Assembly (NCBI GenBank): GCA_951640195.1
Contig: OX621169.1
Location: 1,178,001-1,242,000 of the forward strand
Origin: Porpolomopsis calyptriformis
Lineage: Eukaryota; Basidiomycota; Agaricomycetes; Agaricales; Hygrophoraceae
Reading direction: 5' to 3'
Length of the DNA: 64,000 nucleotides
Part shown: positions 13,380 to 25,686 of the stretch, piece by piece
Layout of the letters: every line of letters starts with the position of its first letter
How positions within the stretch are numbered: the stretch's first letter is position 1
The notes under the pieces: model-generated
Seen by the model: the letters and a program-made list of their open reading frames with translations, nothing else
What the model was told of the DNA's origin: nothing
Database searches by the model: none
Program-made: the position numbers and the translations under genes

Positions 13380-15816
13380 CTATGACAAGCCAATGTTTGG
13401 CCCCACGACAACTCTTCCACCAGGCAGCCTTGCTACCCCGAATACACCACTCATCGGGGTGGTGGAAGAGGGTGTGACCAAAGGGGCAGGAGCAAGCGTG
13501 CCATTTTGGTGATCGTAAGTAATTCGGTTCAAGGCCGCGTCGACTTGCCTGTTGTAGGTGTTTCCTGAAGGGTCCGAGTAGGAGAGAGTGTTGCTATTGG
13601 TTCCGTTGCCGACAATTCCCTTGGCAGTCGTCAAGAAAAAGCCTCCTAGTGGAGATGATTGATTTGTGAAGGTGAAGGATCAATATTGGACACATACCTG
13701 CCAGTTGGTGTTCCTGGATGGTTGAACCCAAGGTGAAAGGGCTCGGAAGCAAATTTCGATTGTAGGAATGATCAAAGAATGCAGTGACTACAATACAGCA
13801 TAGTGGTGAGAATAGATAAGCTGTGAAGCAGTAACACGTACAGTTGGTTCCATAAGGGTTCAAGGACGTGATGTTGATGCTGAGAGGGTACGAGAATGTA
13901 TCCATGACCGAGGGTACGCCATTGCGAGTGGAAAGCATCTGTCCGGAGGCAATCTGTACAACATTCTGCGACATCTAGCTTCAGTTTTGTGTATGAGTAT
14001 TCAGAAACGTTTAGTTGCCTGGATAGTCGTATTTTTCAAATAGTACTGGGTATTTGTAAACTCAAGATTTTGCGACCAGACCACCTTTGAACGATTCCCA
14101 CTCCCGCTTGAAATTTCGGCTTCTATATTGATCTGGCGAGACGCTTTGACGATAATGGTTACATCACCGTTTGGGGTAACAGTCCCAGTAGTGTTGGTAG
14201 TCGCATAGGGCTCCGCAGAGTAAGATGTGATATTCCCCGTGGTTGGCCGAGAGGAAGGGTCGGTGATGACTTGAAGAAGGCCAGAAACATACCAATTCGC
14301 GTTGATGGTGTGATCCGCTTCTGCAGATGCCACATCAAGAGTGAAATTATGAGGTTTGCCGTCCGTTAGGAGAGGAACGAAAGGTGTCAGATCGAGAAAG
14401 TAGGTGGGCAAGTCAAGAGCGCCATAAGATGTAATTGGTCTGCCGTTCGAGATTTGGCAATTGTATAATTGCATGGTCAATTTCGACATACCTCCAAGCA
14501 GTAGGCAAGATGCCTCCGGTGAATATTGTTGGGTAGGGAAATGCGATGCCAGCAACTTGACCGTCGATAAGCAGGCGAACTTCCCGGAAAGGTCCCTGAC
14601 CGAATGTCAATCCTGTAGGAAGACTTGAGATGAATTTATTGGCGGCATTATAGTACTAAAGTGCACAGCATGTTGATGTGAGCTCAATTGTTCAAAAATA
14701 TGGACGAAGTTTAGTTTACCCAAAATTCTTCGGCTCCGTTCCCTGAAGCGTAGAGTTCGGCGTAGATTTCGACGGCATTCTGCGGCAAAGTGACATTGAG
14801 CTAGAAAACCACATTCAGTAGACTGACGAGACGAAGGTTGCCTACAATCATACAGAGAATGCTGGGGGGACAGATGCGTCGGCGCTGGTATTTGATCGTG
14901 TCGATAATGGAATGATCGTGTTTGCTGATTTAGCTGGAGGGTGACTAGAAGAAGAGGAAAAGAATGTGGCGGATACGGTAGCTATGAATCCGCCACTGTC
15001 AGATTTGAGTGTTCAAGGTTCATTAAATGCAAGATGAAACCCACTAGCATATTGGCCATCCTGTCGAAAAATCATGGCATTTGGAGCTAACCACTATTGA
15101 GGAAAACGCACGAGTCTGGGTTGGACAATGTTGTCCAACTCAAGAATAAACGCCCCGGCATGAGCGAAGAGAGGTGTGTAGCGAGTGACGTCTTTCAAGT
15201 ACGTCCAGATAATCCCGTCGCCAATGGTGGGTTCGGGGGTTGATGTACGCCAGACTTGACAGTCTTAGAAAAAAGTGCTCATAAATTATATGGGAAACTC
15301 ACTCTCGACAGTGTGGAATGTGAAAACACCGAGACGGTCGAACTTGACAAAGGTTCAATACAAATACCGAATGCCCAGAGAGGATACAAATATACCTGGG
15401 TTCCGTTGGAAGTGACCGTCATATTCAAACTGATGCCAGCCCATGAACCAGGTGTTCCGCAATCGGTCGGAGGGCTGCACAAAGATGAGATTGAAACACA
15501 AAAATTGAGTCGGGACGTACGTGTACTGAACAACTTCAGGCCTTGCAAGGAATTAAGCTTTAGGCAACTTTGCTGCATGGTATGAGAGGTGAAGGACCAA
15601 CTTTCCGTAAGAGGATCCAAATGTGCGCCTCCACATGCTGGCTCGTCACAAAGTGAGGGACGGAACAGGAACGGAGACTCACTGAAGTATTTGCAAGGTA
15701 CATTGTTTAGCATCGCGGGGTAACGGGGGTGGCTGAGAGACCTGAAAGTCAACCAAAACTGATGCACTCGAGCACAAGGCGAGTACGAAGACTGAAACGA
15801 GGGGCACGGCCAACAT
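13380..15816 (-). CDS. Secreted PNGase A-like glycoamidase
   Basis: Peptide-N4-(N-acetyl-glucosaminyl)asparagine amidase A family, which removes N-glycans from glycoproteins; fungal members are secreted. Start at 15816 gives a signal peptide (MLAVPLVSVFVLALCSSAS), followed by several short exons. Family blocks in order: FDRLGVFTFHTVE, CQVWRTSTPEPT, the IWTYLKDVTRYTPL strand near 15180, then GPFREVRLLIDGQVAGIAFP and YPTIFTGGILPTAWR near 14500-14590, followed by ITSYGALDLPTYFLDLTPFV. Many N-x-S/T sites. C-terminal beta-rich part ends at 13380 (ARLPGGRVVVGPNIGLS). The exact joins in the N-terminal third (15250-15700) are uncertain. Convergent with C1-THF synthase, 150 bp apart. Confidence 0.85.
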
Positions 15817-16006
15817 CACCACCTAGAAATGAAAGGAAGGGGGTAAGGAGAAGCATAATGTGCGGCCTTGGCTCAAAGTTAATGGAAGCAAATGTCCGTG
15901 ATTGATATGCCTGGTTCTGGTCGCCGTCTAAGACGTCGAGGTCGAATAAATTAGAACGGTATAATACAGCCTAAAACACACAGGATTTGCAACCCAAAAA
16001 AAAAAA

Positions 16007-17034
16007 TCAAAATTGGTGCTCGAAAACGTCGTCTCCCGTTTGAACAGGCCTCTCTTCTGGTCGACCATCACGTTCACCGTAAAGTCCTCCAGAGGGATCC
16101 TCCGGGAACTGCGTCGAATCACCAGACTGCACGCTCGCACTTGATTTACTCTTCGTCTTCTTCGACTTTCGTTTGCTTCGTTCCTCTGAAAGTGTATATG
16201 CATCCTCTGTCCGCGCCCACCGATCCTTCTTTTCCTTCTTCTTCTTCTTGCTCTTTCTCGGCTCATCGACTGGGGGCACGGTGTCCTCAAAGTTTGCTGG
16301 GTAGCTCCACCGCCCAGATGGCTGGGTAGCACGAGAATCATTCGCACCGTCTCCTTGCCCATAATATGACTCGTCTTCTGTGTTCCACAACTTGCCGTTG
16401 GTACGTTGCTGCCGTTCCCCTCCCCCATCGGCCTCCAGGGACACATTGTCTCTGGATCCTTGTCCCTGCCCATCTTCATACGATTGCGTTTCGAGCGTCG
16501 ATCCCTGCAGGCGGTCGTTATAGCGGGTGGCCCACTGCGATCTTCTTTCGTCGCGTTGAATTTTCGAGGTGTTAACGAGGCCGTAACGCTGCGCCCATTT
16601 GGGAGTTCGCCTATGGGTCTTGTTGTTTCGGATGTTCTGCAGGGGTGTGAGTCCCTAAACAACCTGCAAGAGGGGCTGAGACACTGTACTTGTATGTAGA
16701 AATTGTGTGCGTGTCCTGGTAAACCCGCTGGTTAGGTGGGCGTACTTAGATCCAGCAACCTCATACCTGGGATATAACCGCATATCGTCAGAAGCAAATT
16801 GATCCAGAAATCCTTGCCAATACCGAATCTCGCCGCAACCGCTGGACGAAAATTCAAACGAGAAACGATGGGTGACATGATGAAGAACGTACCGAGTGGC
16901 GGAAACAGCGTACCCAAGATGAACAAAAAGACGGCATAGCCGTGATATCGCCTTGGTGTTGGCCTGCTCTTTTTCGATGGCATTCGAGTCGGTGGCCAGC
17001 TCCTCTTATCACGTGACTCACTATCACTGGCCAT
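16007..17034 (-). CDS. Pmp3/UPF0057-like membrane protein with long basic tail
   Basis: Small membrane protein of the Pmp3 (UPF0057) stress-linked family. Start at 17034, then [20 protein letters not shown] (first membrane segment) and [15 protein letters not shown], which continues over an intron as [15 protein letters not shown] (second segment and family ending). Unlike yeast Pmp3 (about 55 residues), it carries a roughly 180-residue cytosolic tail rich in Gln, Ser and Lys, with [11 protein letters not shown] and [10 protein letters not shown]. Three exons, ending at 16007. Extended tails are known in fungal relatives. Divergent from the zinc-finger gene at 17197, with 162 bp between starts. 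Confidence 0.8.
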
Positions 17035-17196
17035 TTAGTTCCAAATGTGTCTTTGCCTTCCAAGCTCAAGCTTCACCCTCAGACGCTCGTTGTCTGCCCC
17101 GTAAAACGCTATCGTGCATCCAGGTTTGCAACCTGTACATTTACTTATATCTTTCCAGGCTATCAGTGCTTGAAACTTCCACTACCGTTTGCTGTA

Positions 17197-19132
17197 ATGG
17201 ATAACGAAGAACCCGTATTGAATCTCTCCGACGTCGTTCATGATGTACCTATGGATGACGACGAGACCAGACACCAACCCGATCCCCAAGATCATTCTAC
17301 GCCTACCGTCTTTGCTCCCACTCCAACCGTCAATATGTCATCACTCCACGACTCTTTCATCGAAAACTCCCAGAATCAGCATCTCTCAAGCGGTGAATTT
17401 TCGGTGGAGATGCTCGAGCGCGAGATTGCGACCCTCCTGAATCAGAACGCGTCTGCAGCATCCGCTGCATTGCTCAATGCCGCCGCACAGCAACGGCAAG
17501 CACATCTTAATCAAGAAAGCGGCGAGGATGCGGCCAGCAATCCTGGCTTGAGCATGACAGGACTGGCCGCTGTGTTGCAGGCTGCTCACGCACAAGCCGC
17601 CGAGAACGAGCGGATGGTGAAGAATGAGAAAAAAACCACTCGCACCGCACCCGCTTTCCATTCTCTGACCGCAGGGGAGGTATCAGAGGCCGATCGCAAA
17701 GGAATGGATGTAAAGAAAGGATCGGACGGCTCGGATTATCTATATACGGACGAGAGCGAGAGTGAGAAGGAGGATGAACAGCCGGGAGACAACGGTGACC
17801 AGATTGTCACCCCACCCATGCCACGCGCCCGCGCCTCCGGATCGTCCCGTGGGTCTCCAAGCGTTCCTGCGGAGTTCCCTGACCTGAGTGATATCTTGCT
17901 GCACCACCTTTCTGCTCAGTTCGAGCCAGAATCTGACCATGGACATGAAAACGTTGGACCGTCATCACCCGATTCTTCTCCTATCGTGTCACACCGACAT
18001 CCCGACGACCCACGTTCACAGCCACAAGCTGGCCTTACCCCCATTACTCCGATCCCCAACAGTGTGCCGGCTCCTTCAACATCTACCGGCCCGGGCACGA
18101 TTGCAGGTGCCGCAAAGAAAGGGAGAAAGTGCAAGGACAAGGACAAGGGCCCGCATTTGCACGTGTGCGAGCAAGAACACTGCAGAAAATCTTTCACGCG
18201 CAAAAGTGATCTGGCACGACATATGAGGATACATACTGGCGAGCGACCGTTTACTTGCGCTCACATTGGCTGCGGGAAAACATTTATTCAGGTATGATAA
18301 TTCAAATCCACAAATTCCTCTTATCTTTCTAAACCTACGGTTACAGCGCTCCGCCTTGCACGTCCATTTGCGAGTGCACACAGGTGAAAAGCCGCACTGT
18401 TGTGAATATCCAGGCTGTGGGAAGACATTTGGCGATTCCAGCAGTCTCGCTCGGCACCGGAGAACGCACACCGGGAAGAGGCCGTATAAGTGCGAGGACC
18501 CGGAATGCGAGAAGACGTTCACTAGACGTACGACTCTCACTCAACACATGCGGACTCATGATCCGACATGGGAACCGGATCCAAATGTGTGAGTTCTCAA
18601 GTGTTGATTTATTTGAACACAGCTGATACTTTTTTTGCACAGAAAGTATAATTTCAAGGCCAAAAAACGTAAGGTCGCTGAAGTTGACGACCGCGAGCTA
18701 GAAGAATCTGTGCGGACCATCTCGGCGTTGTTCCAGTCTGCGGGAGGGAATTCGCTGCTGCCAACCGTTGCAGGATACGTTCCTTCCGAGGAGCCTTTCG
18801 AGGCACGCGTGGCGAGTATAAGTGCGGAAATCGCGGCTGCGATCGCACAAGCTCAAACACGGATCTACGACGAAGAAGAGGACACCGAGTCAGGGTCTGG
18901 ACAGGAGATGGGACGTCCAGAAATGATCAGGCCGAACACGAGTGGGATAAGAGGGGAAGATGGGCTAGAGGACGATGAGGATGGTCGGGCAGTAAGGAGC
19001 ATAAAAGAATTGAGCGTGCTTTTGGCTGAGGAAGAGGGCGAAGATGATGATAGTGATGCGTTTCCCATCCCTCTACGGACACGTAAAGCTAAAGAATCAG
19101 TTGGGATTGTAGGAAGCAAAAGAAAGCGATGA
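17197..19132 (+). CDS. C2H2 zinc-finger transcription factor (four fingers)
   Basis: Probable DNA-binding regulator. Start [16 protein letters not shown] at 17197; about 300 residues of disordered, acidic and Ala/Gln-rich sequence; then four tandem C-x4-C-x12-H-x3-H fingers joined by TGE/KRP-type linkers: [19 protein letters not shown] (from 18169), [19 protein letters not shown] (split by an intron starting at 18293), [19 protein letters not shown] and [20 protein letters not shown] second intron near 18593-18641 leads to a basic patch (KAKKRKV), a likely nuclear signal, and an acidic tail ending in KRKR. The fingers resemble Krueppel/TFIIIA-type arrays; no specific orthologue is claimed. 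Confidence 0.88.
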
Positions 19133-19323
19133 TTGAGTACCATTTACTGTACAGTGTATATGCCACTGGTGTTATCGGACACCCGCTTGGTTCCGTACCG
19201 GGTCAGCCGGTTTCCTCCGCAACTGTAGTTGTGCACGTGATTACACCCCTATGCGACATGGAACTTGCGCTGGGTCAAAAAACACGGCGCTTTCACACAG
19301 ATTGATCGTCCTTTGTTTTCGCA

Positions 19324-20708
19324 ATGTCGAACGAGCAACTCCCAACGGTGGATCTTATCACCCTTACTCGGTATGACTCTCAACCCCAGTTTGATATCCT
19401 ATCAACGTTGACCGGAGCTTATGACAAAGTCATGTTCTTCATGACCAGATGCGTCTCGGGCATGACGCGACTGGTGACCTTACTCTTCTCTTAACGGCCA
19501 TTCAAGTTACATCCAAGTTTATTGCAACGAACGTCCGCAAAGCGCGGTTGATCAACCTGTATGTGTCCAGCTCCCCTCACTGATCAACTCTCACTCGGAA
19601 CACAGAGTTGGTCTTGCGGGAGAGACAAATGTACAAGGAGAGGAGCAAAAGAAGCTCGACGTCCTTGCCAATGACATCATGATCAACGCCCTTCGCGCTT
19701 CTGGGAGGACCGCCGTACTCGTCTCTGAAGAGCTGGAGGAGGCGATCATCATCGAGGAGAAAAATAGAGGCAAATACTGTGTCGTCTTTGATCCCCTGGA
19801 TGGTAGCAGTAATATCGACGCTGGTGTCAATATTGGAACCATCTTTGGGATATACAGGATTGTATGTGCCTTTCCCTATTATCCTTAGCAACTTGAGACT
19901 CGATCCGTGACTATGTTGACCTTTAAATAAAGAGGCCAGATTCCAAAGGGACCATTGCTGATGTTTTGAGACCGGGTAGTGAAATGGTCGCCGCCGGTTA
20001 TACAATGTAAGTTCTCCCCCAATCGTTGATTCTCTCCCGTCAACGAGAATACAGGTACGGATCATCTGCAAACTTGGTCCTCTCCACCGGATCGGGAGTT
20101 AACGGGTACACTCTCGACGCCGCCCTCGGCGAATTCATCCTCACTCACCCCGAAGTAAAAGTCATTTCTAAAACCCAATCCTTCCGTAAACTAATCCTAC
20201 GTTTAGATACACATTCCTCATCGTGGGAAGATTTACTCGTTCAACGAGGGAAACTCGATGTATTTCCACCCTCCCGTTGTGAACTACCTCAAATCCATCA
20301 AATACCCTGCCCCTCCCAAGTCCCCCTACAGCGCTCGCTATATCGGATCCATGGTCGCAGACGTCCACCGAACCCTGCTCTATGGCGGGATCTTTGGCTA
20401 CCCAGATGATAGAAAGAGCAAGAGTGGCAAGCTGAGGCTCTTGTACGAGGCATTCCCGATGGCATTCCTAACAGAGCAGGTACAGACAAACCCTTCACGG
20501 TGGATTTTTGTTTTTCTCGTTCCTCCAGCTGATTGATCTGCAGGCCGGAGGGATTGCGACCACGGGTACAAGACGTATCCTTGACATCGTCCCTACAAGC
20601 ATTCACCAGCGATGCCCGGTATTTCTCGGGAGTAGGGACGACGTGATCGACTTGATGAAATTCTACCAGGTCGATGATGATGAAGTTGTGAACCAGCGAT
20701 CAGCATGA
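19324..20708 (+). CDS. FBP1: Fructose-1,6-bisphosphatase
   Basis: Gluconeogenic enzyme that hydrolyses fructose-1,6-bisphosphate. Six or seven short exons. Visible family blocks: VSEELEEAI, the metal site [20 protein letters not shown] (19783-19842), [45 protein letters not shown] and the signature [14 protein letters not shown] with the catalytic-region Glu. The end [14 protein letters not shown] is typical. Near 20200 the unspliced reading is wrong: an intron ending at 20209 (ctacgtttag) restores [12 protein letters not shown]. Very secure. Confidence 0.94.
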
Positions 20709-21100
20709 TCCGTGTCCGTACGGCTGGGGGAAGTAACCGCAGAAACTATTGCATTCTTTTAACATGTCTGATTACAACAAAGCAAGTACTGGATACAGAA
20801 AACGGTTCATACCAGATCTGCAAGTCCGATGGAATAATGTAAGGTGATGCTAGCGAGGTGGACCGTCAAGTGTCGTACACGCTTCAGCAGCGTTTAGCAA
20901 TGCCAGTACCAATCTGAGTCATGAAACTAGCAAAAATGTACTCCAGAACGAGTCTAGGCGGACTGGAAGCTGGTGTCTACAGTATCTAAATGTCATCTAT
21001 CGGTTCTTAACCGTGTCTCATGGAGGCCTCTGCAGCGTCCAATGAATGTCAAAGCTCCCCTGTCAGCTCGGTATCCTTTTTCTGTGGCACTTTCACAGCT
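20709..21100. other. Intergenic, convergent 3' ends of FBP1 and NLR
   Basis: 392 bp with no gene-like ORF. The part nearest 21100 contains diverged copies of the NLR's C-terminal coding repeat (cagagacgttcgaggct type), hinting that the NLR reading frame was once longer or that the repeat spilled over. Confidence 0.45.
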
Positions 21101-24100
21101 TCATCGAGGAGGGCATTTTCGTTTCAGAGACGTTCGAGGCTCCACGTTGGCCCTTCTTCTTTTAGCCAGCAGCTTGGGGACGCGTTCTCGTTGAGGAGAG
21201 AATTTTCTTTTCAGAGACGTTCGAGGCTTCCCGAAGGTTCTTGTTTTTTTAGCTAGCAGCCTGGCAACGGGTATTTGTCCCGACATAGCTGCATATAGAT
21301 ACGGCGTTAGACCGTCTGAGTCTTTCGAATCTGCCTCGACGTCCTTGTGCGCGATGAGCAGCTTCACGACATCCTCGCGCCCAAACCAAGCTCCATACGA
21401 AAGTGGCGTTAGACCATTTGAGTCCTTCGAATTGGCGTCAACATCACCGCGGGCGACCAGCAGTTTCACAACACCCTTGTGCCCAAACCAAGCTGCATGC
21501 GAAAGCGGAGTTAGACCGTCTGAGTCTTTCGAATCTGCGACAATAGTATCACACCCGACCAGCAGCTTCGCGACACCCTCGCACCCATAGTGAGCCGCAT
21601 ACGAAAGTGGCGCACGACCGATTGAGTCCTTCGCATTTATGTCAACCTTGTGTGCGATCAACAGCTTTGCAGCACCCTCATGCCCATACCAAGCTGCATA
21701 CGACAGTGGTGTTCGACCATGCTCGTCCTTCGAATCTGCGTCAACACCATCACGCGCGATCAGTAGCTTCACAACGCCCTCTTGCCCGTACCAAGCTGCA
21801 TATAGAAGTGGTGTTCGTCCATCTGAGTCCTTCGAATTTGCGTCAACATCGTCACGCCCGATCAGCAGCTTCACAACACCCTCTTGCCCATGCCAAGCTG
21901 CATATAGAAGTGGTGTTCGACCATCTGGATCCTTCGAATCTGCGTGAACATCATCACGCGCGACCAACAGCTTGACAACACCTTCGCACCCATAGTGAGC
22001 TGCATACGAAAGTGGCGTTCGACCACGCTTGCTCTGCGAATTGGCATCAACATCGTCCCGTGCAACTAGCAACTTCACAACACCCTCGTGCCCAAACGAA
22101 GCCGCGTACGAAAGTGGCGTTCGACCATACTTGTCCTTCGAATCTGCGTCAACCTCATCACGCGCGGCCAGTAGCTTCACAACACCTCCCCGTCCATACC
22201 AAGCTGCATATAGAAGTGGCGTTCGACCATCTGAGTCCTTTGAATCCGCGTGAACATCATCATGCTCGATAAGCATGATCACCGCTTCCTGGCTTCCTTC
22301 CATGGCTGCGATAATCAGGGGCGTCCGACCGTCACCGTCCATCAAGTTTGGATTTGAACCATTTTCTAGCTGATGGTGGGCAATCTGGTCCAAGTCGAAG
22401 AAAACGGTCATATGGAGTCCAGAGAAATTCTTTGGAAATTCTTGACTGTATTGGTACCAGTCTCGTCGAGATACAAGCATAACTTGGCTGGCACATGCAA
22501 CTTTTGAATCATCCTGAAGGAAATCCATCGCGCAGCTCCGGATGCTCTCTTGGTGCCGACGCCCATGGTGACCCCAATTCTGGGCAGCGTAATCAAGGAA
22601 TGGGTTTTCTTTCAAAAGAAATTCAAATTCCCCATTACCCTTGCAATAGTGACAGGCGAACGCCTCGAATGAAAGGTATCTGAGGCACGTTGCAGCGATA
22701 TCAGCCTCAGCATTCGGAAACCGGGATTCGCGTTGTTTTTCAAAATACTGCTGGGTTGTATAATCTATAGGTTGCGGGCTGAATAGCTTATTCAAATTAT
22801 GTGTGTTCCACTCACGAGCAAGGCGAATCGTACCCCGACTATTAATGACAACTAATCCAGCGCAGACGGAAGTCAGCTTCGAAGGAAACACGAGAGCAGT
22901 AGGGTCCATCTTGGTCATTCCGGGTGAAACAGCAAGGGCATGTCGGAGCTCTTTGAGAGTCAATGGCCGACGGGCATAAGTAATCCACGAAAGAATCCGT
23001 TTGCCTAGCTCTTTGTCAGGCTCGGGTTGTTGTTCGATCCGGTCCATAGCTTGATCGTAAATATCATTTATTTTGCTTGGTAAATTATCGAGGGCCTCGA
23101 TGACTCCTTTCTCACTGTGATGTTGCACCAGCGTGTTCATGTGCAATCGTGCCAATAAAAACCTTGTCCGCGGGTCAGCAAAATACTGGATAAATTCGCG
23201 GAACATTGACGATACTTACATGCCTTTGACATTCTCAACAATCTTGGTTGTGATAATGTCTCGCAGAGTGATCAGATCAGGATAGTTGTCAAGCTGGCTT
23301 TGAATGAATTTCTTCACGTCTCCGTCAGTCGCACGAATGTAGATGCGCAATGCTTCCCGAAAATGTTGCTGGATTGAATCCATGTCACGCGAGGTTACCA
23401 TGATGTTGATAGATCCGGATAAAGATCGTAGTACCCTCAGTAGGTTTGCCCGGGATCCATCACTTTCTGAACATTCGTCCAAGCCATCGACGATAATAAA
23501 TACCTTGGAATACGTCTCGATTTCTGCTTCTAATGTTGTGGTAACCTCGTCCAGCGTGGGGAAGGTGTTCGTCTTTTGATGGCGCTGATAGAATGCTTTG
23601 ACGCGGTCAGTTATTGTCGGAGAGTCTTGGACTAACTGCTTGAGGAGACTCGCCACAAGGCTCGTGGTAGTTTGCAGCGTCTGCTCCTTATAATTGCAAT
23701 AGATGCATGTGATTCCGACATTATCATCCGCGAAGGAGCTCTGTAGATGATTTACGACGACGGATCTAGCAAATAACTGCAATCAGCCTCGGTGGATAAG
23801 CCATTTAGACAATATTATTACGCGAGGATAGTCTTTCCAGCACCAGCTATGCAACTGATAAGATCGATGTCAACCGACGGAAATGAGTAAGCTTACGATT
23901 TCCAGGACACCACAATACTTGTGAGACCCCATCCCGCCAGAAATGGAACGTGGGGGATTCAAGCAACCACTTTCCGGTATCCTTTTCATGTATCTGGAGA
24001 AAATCACTCTGCGAGGCCTTGAAATTGAGCTTGGAGAGCCACTCTGTGATATCGCGCCACTCTCGGTCTTGAGTCAGCATCGGCAGCATCAGTACATTTC

Positions 24101-24203
24101 CTAGGCAGAGTTTGGTGACCAACTAACATGGATCACAATCAACGTAATTGTTATACTGGTCCCCCCCAACGGCGTTGAATGTCGAGGACGTGACGTTGTT
24201 CAT
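21101..24203 (-). CDS. NACHT-ankyrin STAND receptor (fungal NLR)
   Basis: Nucleotide-binding STAND protein of the type used in fungal non-self recognition. Order on the minus strand: a short N-terminal exon (from 24203, NNVTSSTFNAVGGDQYNNY), a pre-NACHT segment (REWRDITEWLSKLNF...WRDGVSQVLWCPG), Walker A split by an intron (PGN/PGAGKTILAS, about 23830-23900), Walker B (KVFIIVDGLDECSE near 23480-23510), the MFLLARLHMNTL block, a winged-helix/linker region, and 11 ankyrin repeats (22352-21260) followed by a duplicated basic tail (LLAKK...PRTSLKRK twice). Roughly 1,000 residues, at least five exons. Domain call is very secure; the N-terminal start is tentative, and no HeLo, patatin or other effector domain is seen. 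Confidence 0.87.
21260..22352 (-). repeat. Tandem array of 11 ankyrin-coding units, period about 102 bp
   Basis: Each unit encodes 33-34 residues of the form DGRTPLLYAAWYGQEGVVKL followed by LIARDDVDADSKD. Central units are highly similar at DNA level (recurring gttcgaccatctgagtcc and aagctgcatatagaag words every 102 bp), whereas the outer units are more diverged. This pattern indicates recent unit duplication or gene conversion within the exon. Confidence 0.88.
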
Positions 24204-24948
24204 GCAGCCGTGTTTCCGTCAGTGCCTTCGTAATGTAAAGTACAGAGATGGATTCAAGCCTCTATGTTTCAACACTTGGCTCGAGAGCTGATGGATGTGC
24301 GATGTTAAGACAGGCGCTTGGCACAGCCACGAGCTAGCCTCTGACATTTGCGGGAAGTAAATCCAACATAACCGAGAGTCATAGATGGGAACTTGCTCAC
24401 CTGGACCGATCGTCATTGGATGAGGCTTGAAAAGACGGTCAAGGTAAGCCCTTCTAGTCTACCTCAGGTTTAGATAGTCCTTACGATTCTGAGCTGTCAA
24501 AAATATCCCATCTTAGAGAGGTTTGATCTGTAAAAGGTGCAATCCAAATAACCACAAATCATTTGACGATATTGAAGCTGAACCAGACGAGCGTCACGCT
24601 TGGCTTCGAGTACAAACCGGGGTAATCATCATCAGACATTCTTAATTGGCTCGAGCGTCAAAGCTTGAGGCGGTGAAGGACATGTATGACCCTTTTAGGA
24701 ACCGGCTGATCGGACGTTGATCTTGCAGATGAACTCACCGCATTGATTGTATTCTTGCTGTGTAGTCCAGTTCGATTCATCGTGTGGCTCGTAAAATTCA
24801 TTCTTATAATACTATTGCGACCCATCACCTCCGTTTGGGTCGTCGTTGAATCCTGGTCTTATTCAGTCTGCTTCTCGAGTGGATGCTAGAAGGATGCGTC
24901 AGTATTTATTTGTCTTGCAAAAGCGAACGAGGAAGGACGGGAATTCAC
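24204..24948. other. NLR upstream region; nothing recognised
   Basis: About 745 bp between the tentative NLR start and the next minus-strand stop. There are no convincing ORFs; it may hold extra 5' exons of the NLR and its promoter. Confidence 0.4.
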
Positions 24949-25681
24949 CTAGGCAGCCTCCTTGCGTTTGATCCCTGGGCATTTTCCTCTGTGCTTGTTC
25001 CACAGCCCTGGATAATACCTCGACCTGCGGTCCAGACAGATGGTCTTCTCGCAGCCGACGCATACCACGCCCGTCGGTCGCCCGTCTCTCGTCCACTTGT
25101 CCATCTCCAGCCTCTCCTTCCTCATCGTGACCTTTCATGGAACAAATTTGCTCCGGGTGGAGACACGAAGATGGGTTCACTGGGGTCTGGAGCAGCAGCA
25201 TTCTGGCCAGCGGTGGCAGTAGCATTAGGGGTGTCATGCTCGTGTGATCGGCTCGGCGTAGTAGAGAGAGGCCCGGTCCGCGTTGGCGGAAGTTCAGATC
25301 CAGAGTCGTTTCTCGGAAAGACTCTGCCCTCAGCATATCCTTGGCCCAGATATGGACATGTATTCTTCATCTCCACTTCCATCCTCCTCCTCCTCCTCGT
25401 GACTACTCGACAGGCAATCGCGGATGTTTTCGGCGTATAGCAGGATGATGGCGCAGGAGGCACCAATATGCGTATGCCTTCGAAGGTCTTCTGCTCCGCT
25501 CTGTCAAGTAATTAGCCATCGTTCTCCCAAGTTTCCAAGCCACCAAGCCTCTCAAGCAGACTGGCAAGGAAAGCGAGAAGGATCAACAATATACTGAAGG
25601 ATGCCTGGGCAGGAGTTTCGATGCTCACTCTCCGCCTCATATAGGTCTGCCGGTAACATTCCCACTTGGTACGAGAAGGTG
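24949..25681 (-). pseudogene. 3' part of a zinc-module host gene split by the retrotransposon
   Basis: Minus-strand coding remains. Next to the insertion the frame reads YTFSYQVGMLPADL...SEHRNSCPGI, which supplies the H-x3-C half of a zinc module whose C-x2-C half lies on the other side of the element. Further downstream, 25125-24949 encodes RLEMDKWTRDGRPTGVV followed by CVGCEKTICLDRRSRYYPGL and WNKHRGKC, a C-x2-C...H-x3-C module ending just before a stop. I associate modules of this kind with agaricomycete proteins of unknown function. The exons between are uncertain. Broken by insertion, so probably non-functional. Confidence 0.55.
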
Positions 25682-25686
25682 TATGG
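25682..25686. repeat. Target-site duplication, left copy (TATGG)
   Basis: TATGG lies immediately left of the element and is repeated exactly at 32572-32576, immediately right of it. This is the 5-bp duplication expected for a Ty3/gypsy-type integrase. Confidence 0.93.

Noticed and set aside
24883..25440. Plus-strand ORF of 185 codons
   Set aside because: No domain, no matching neighbours, and it lies opposite a minus-strand zinc-module reading with far better residue pattern; it is probably a shadow.
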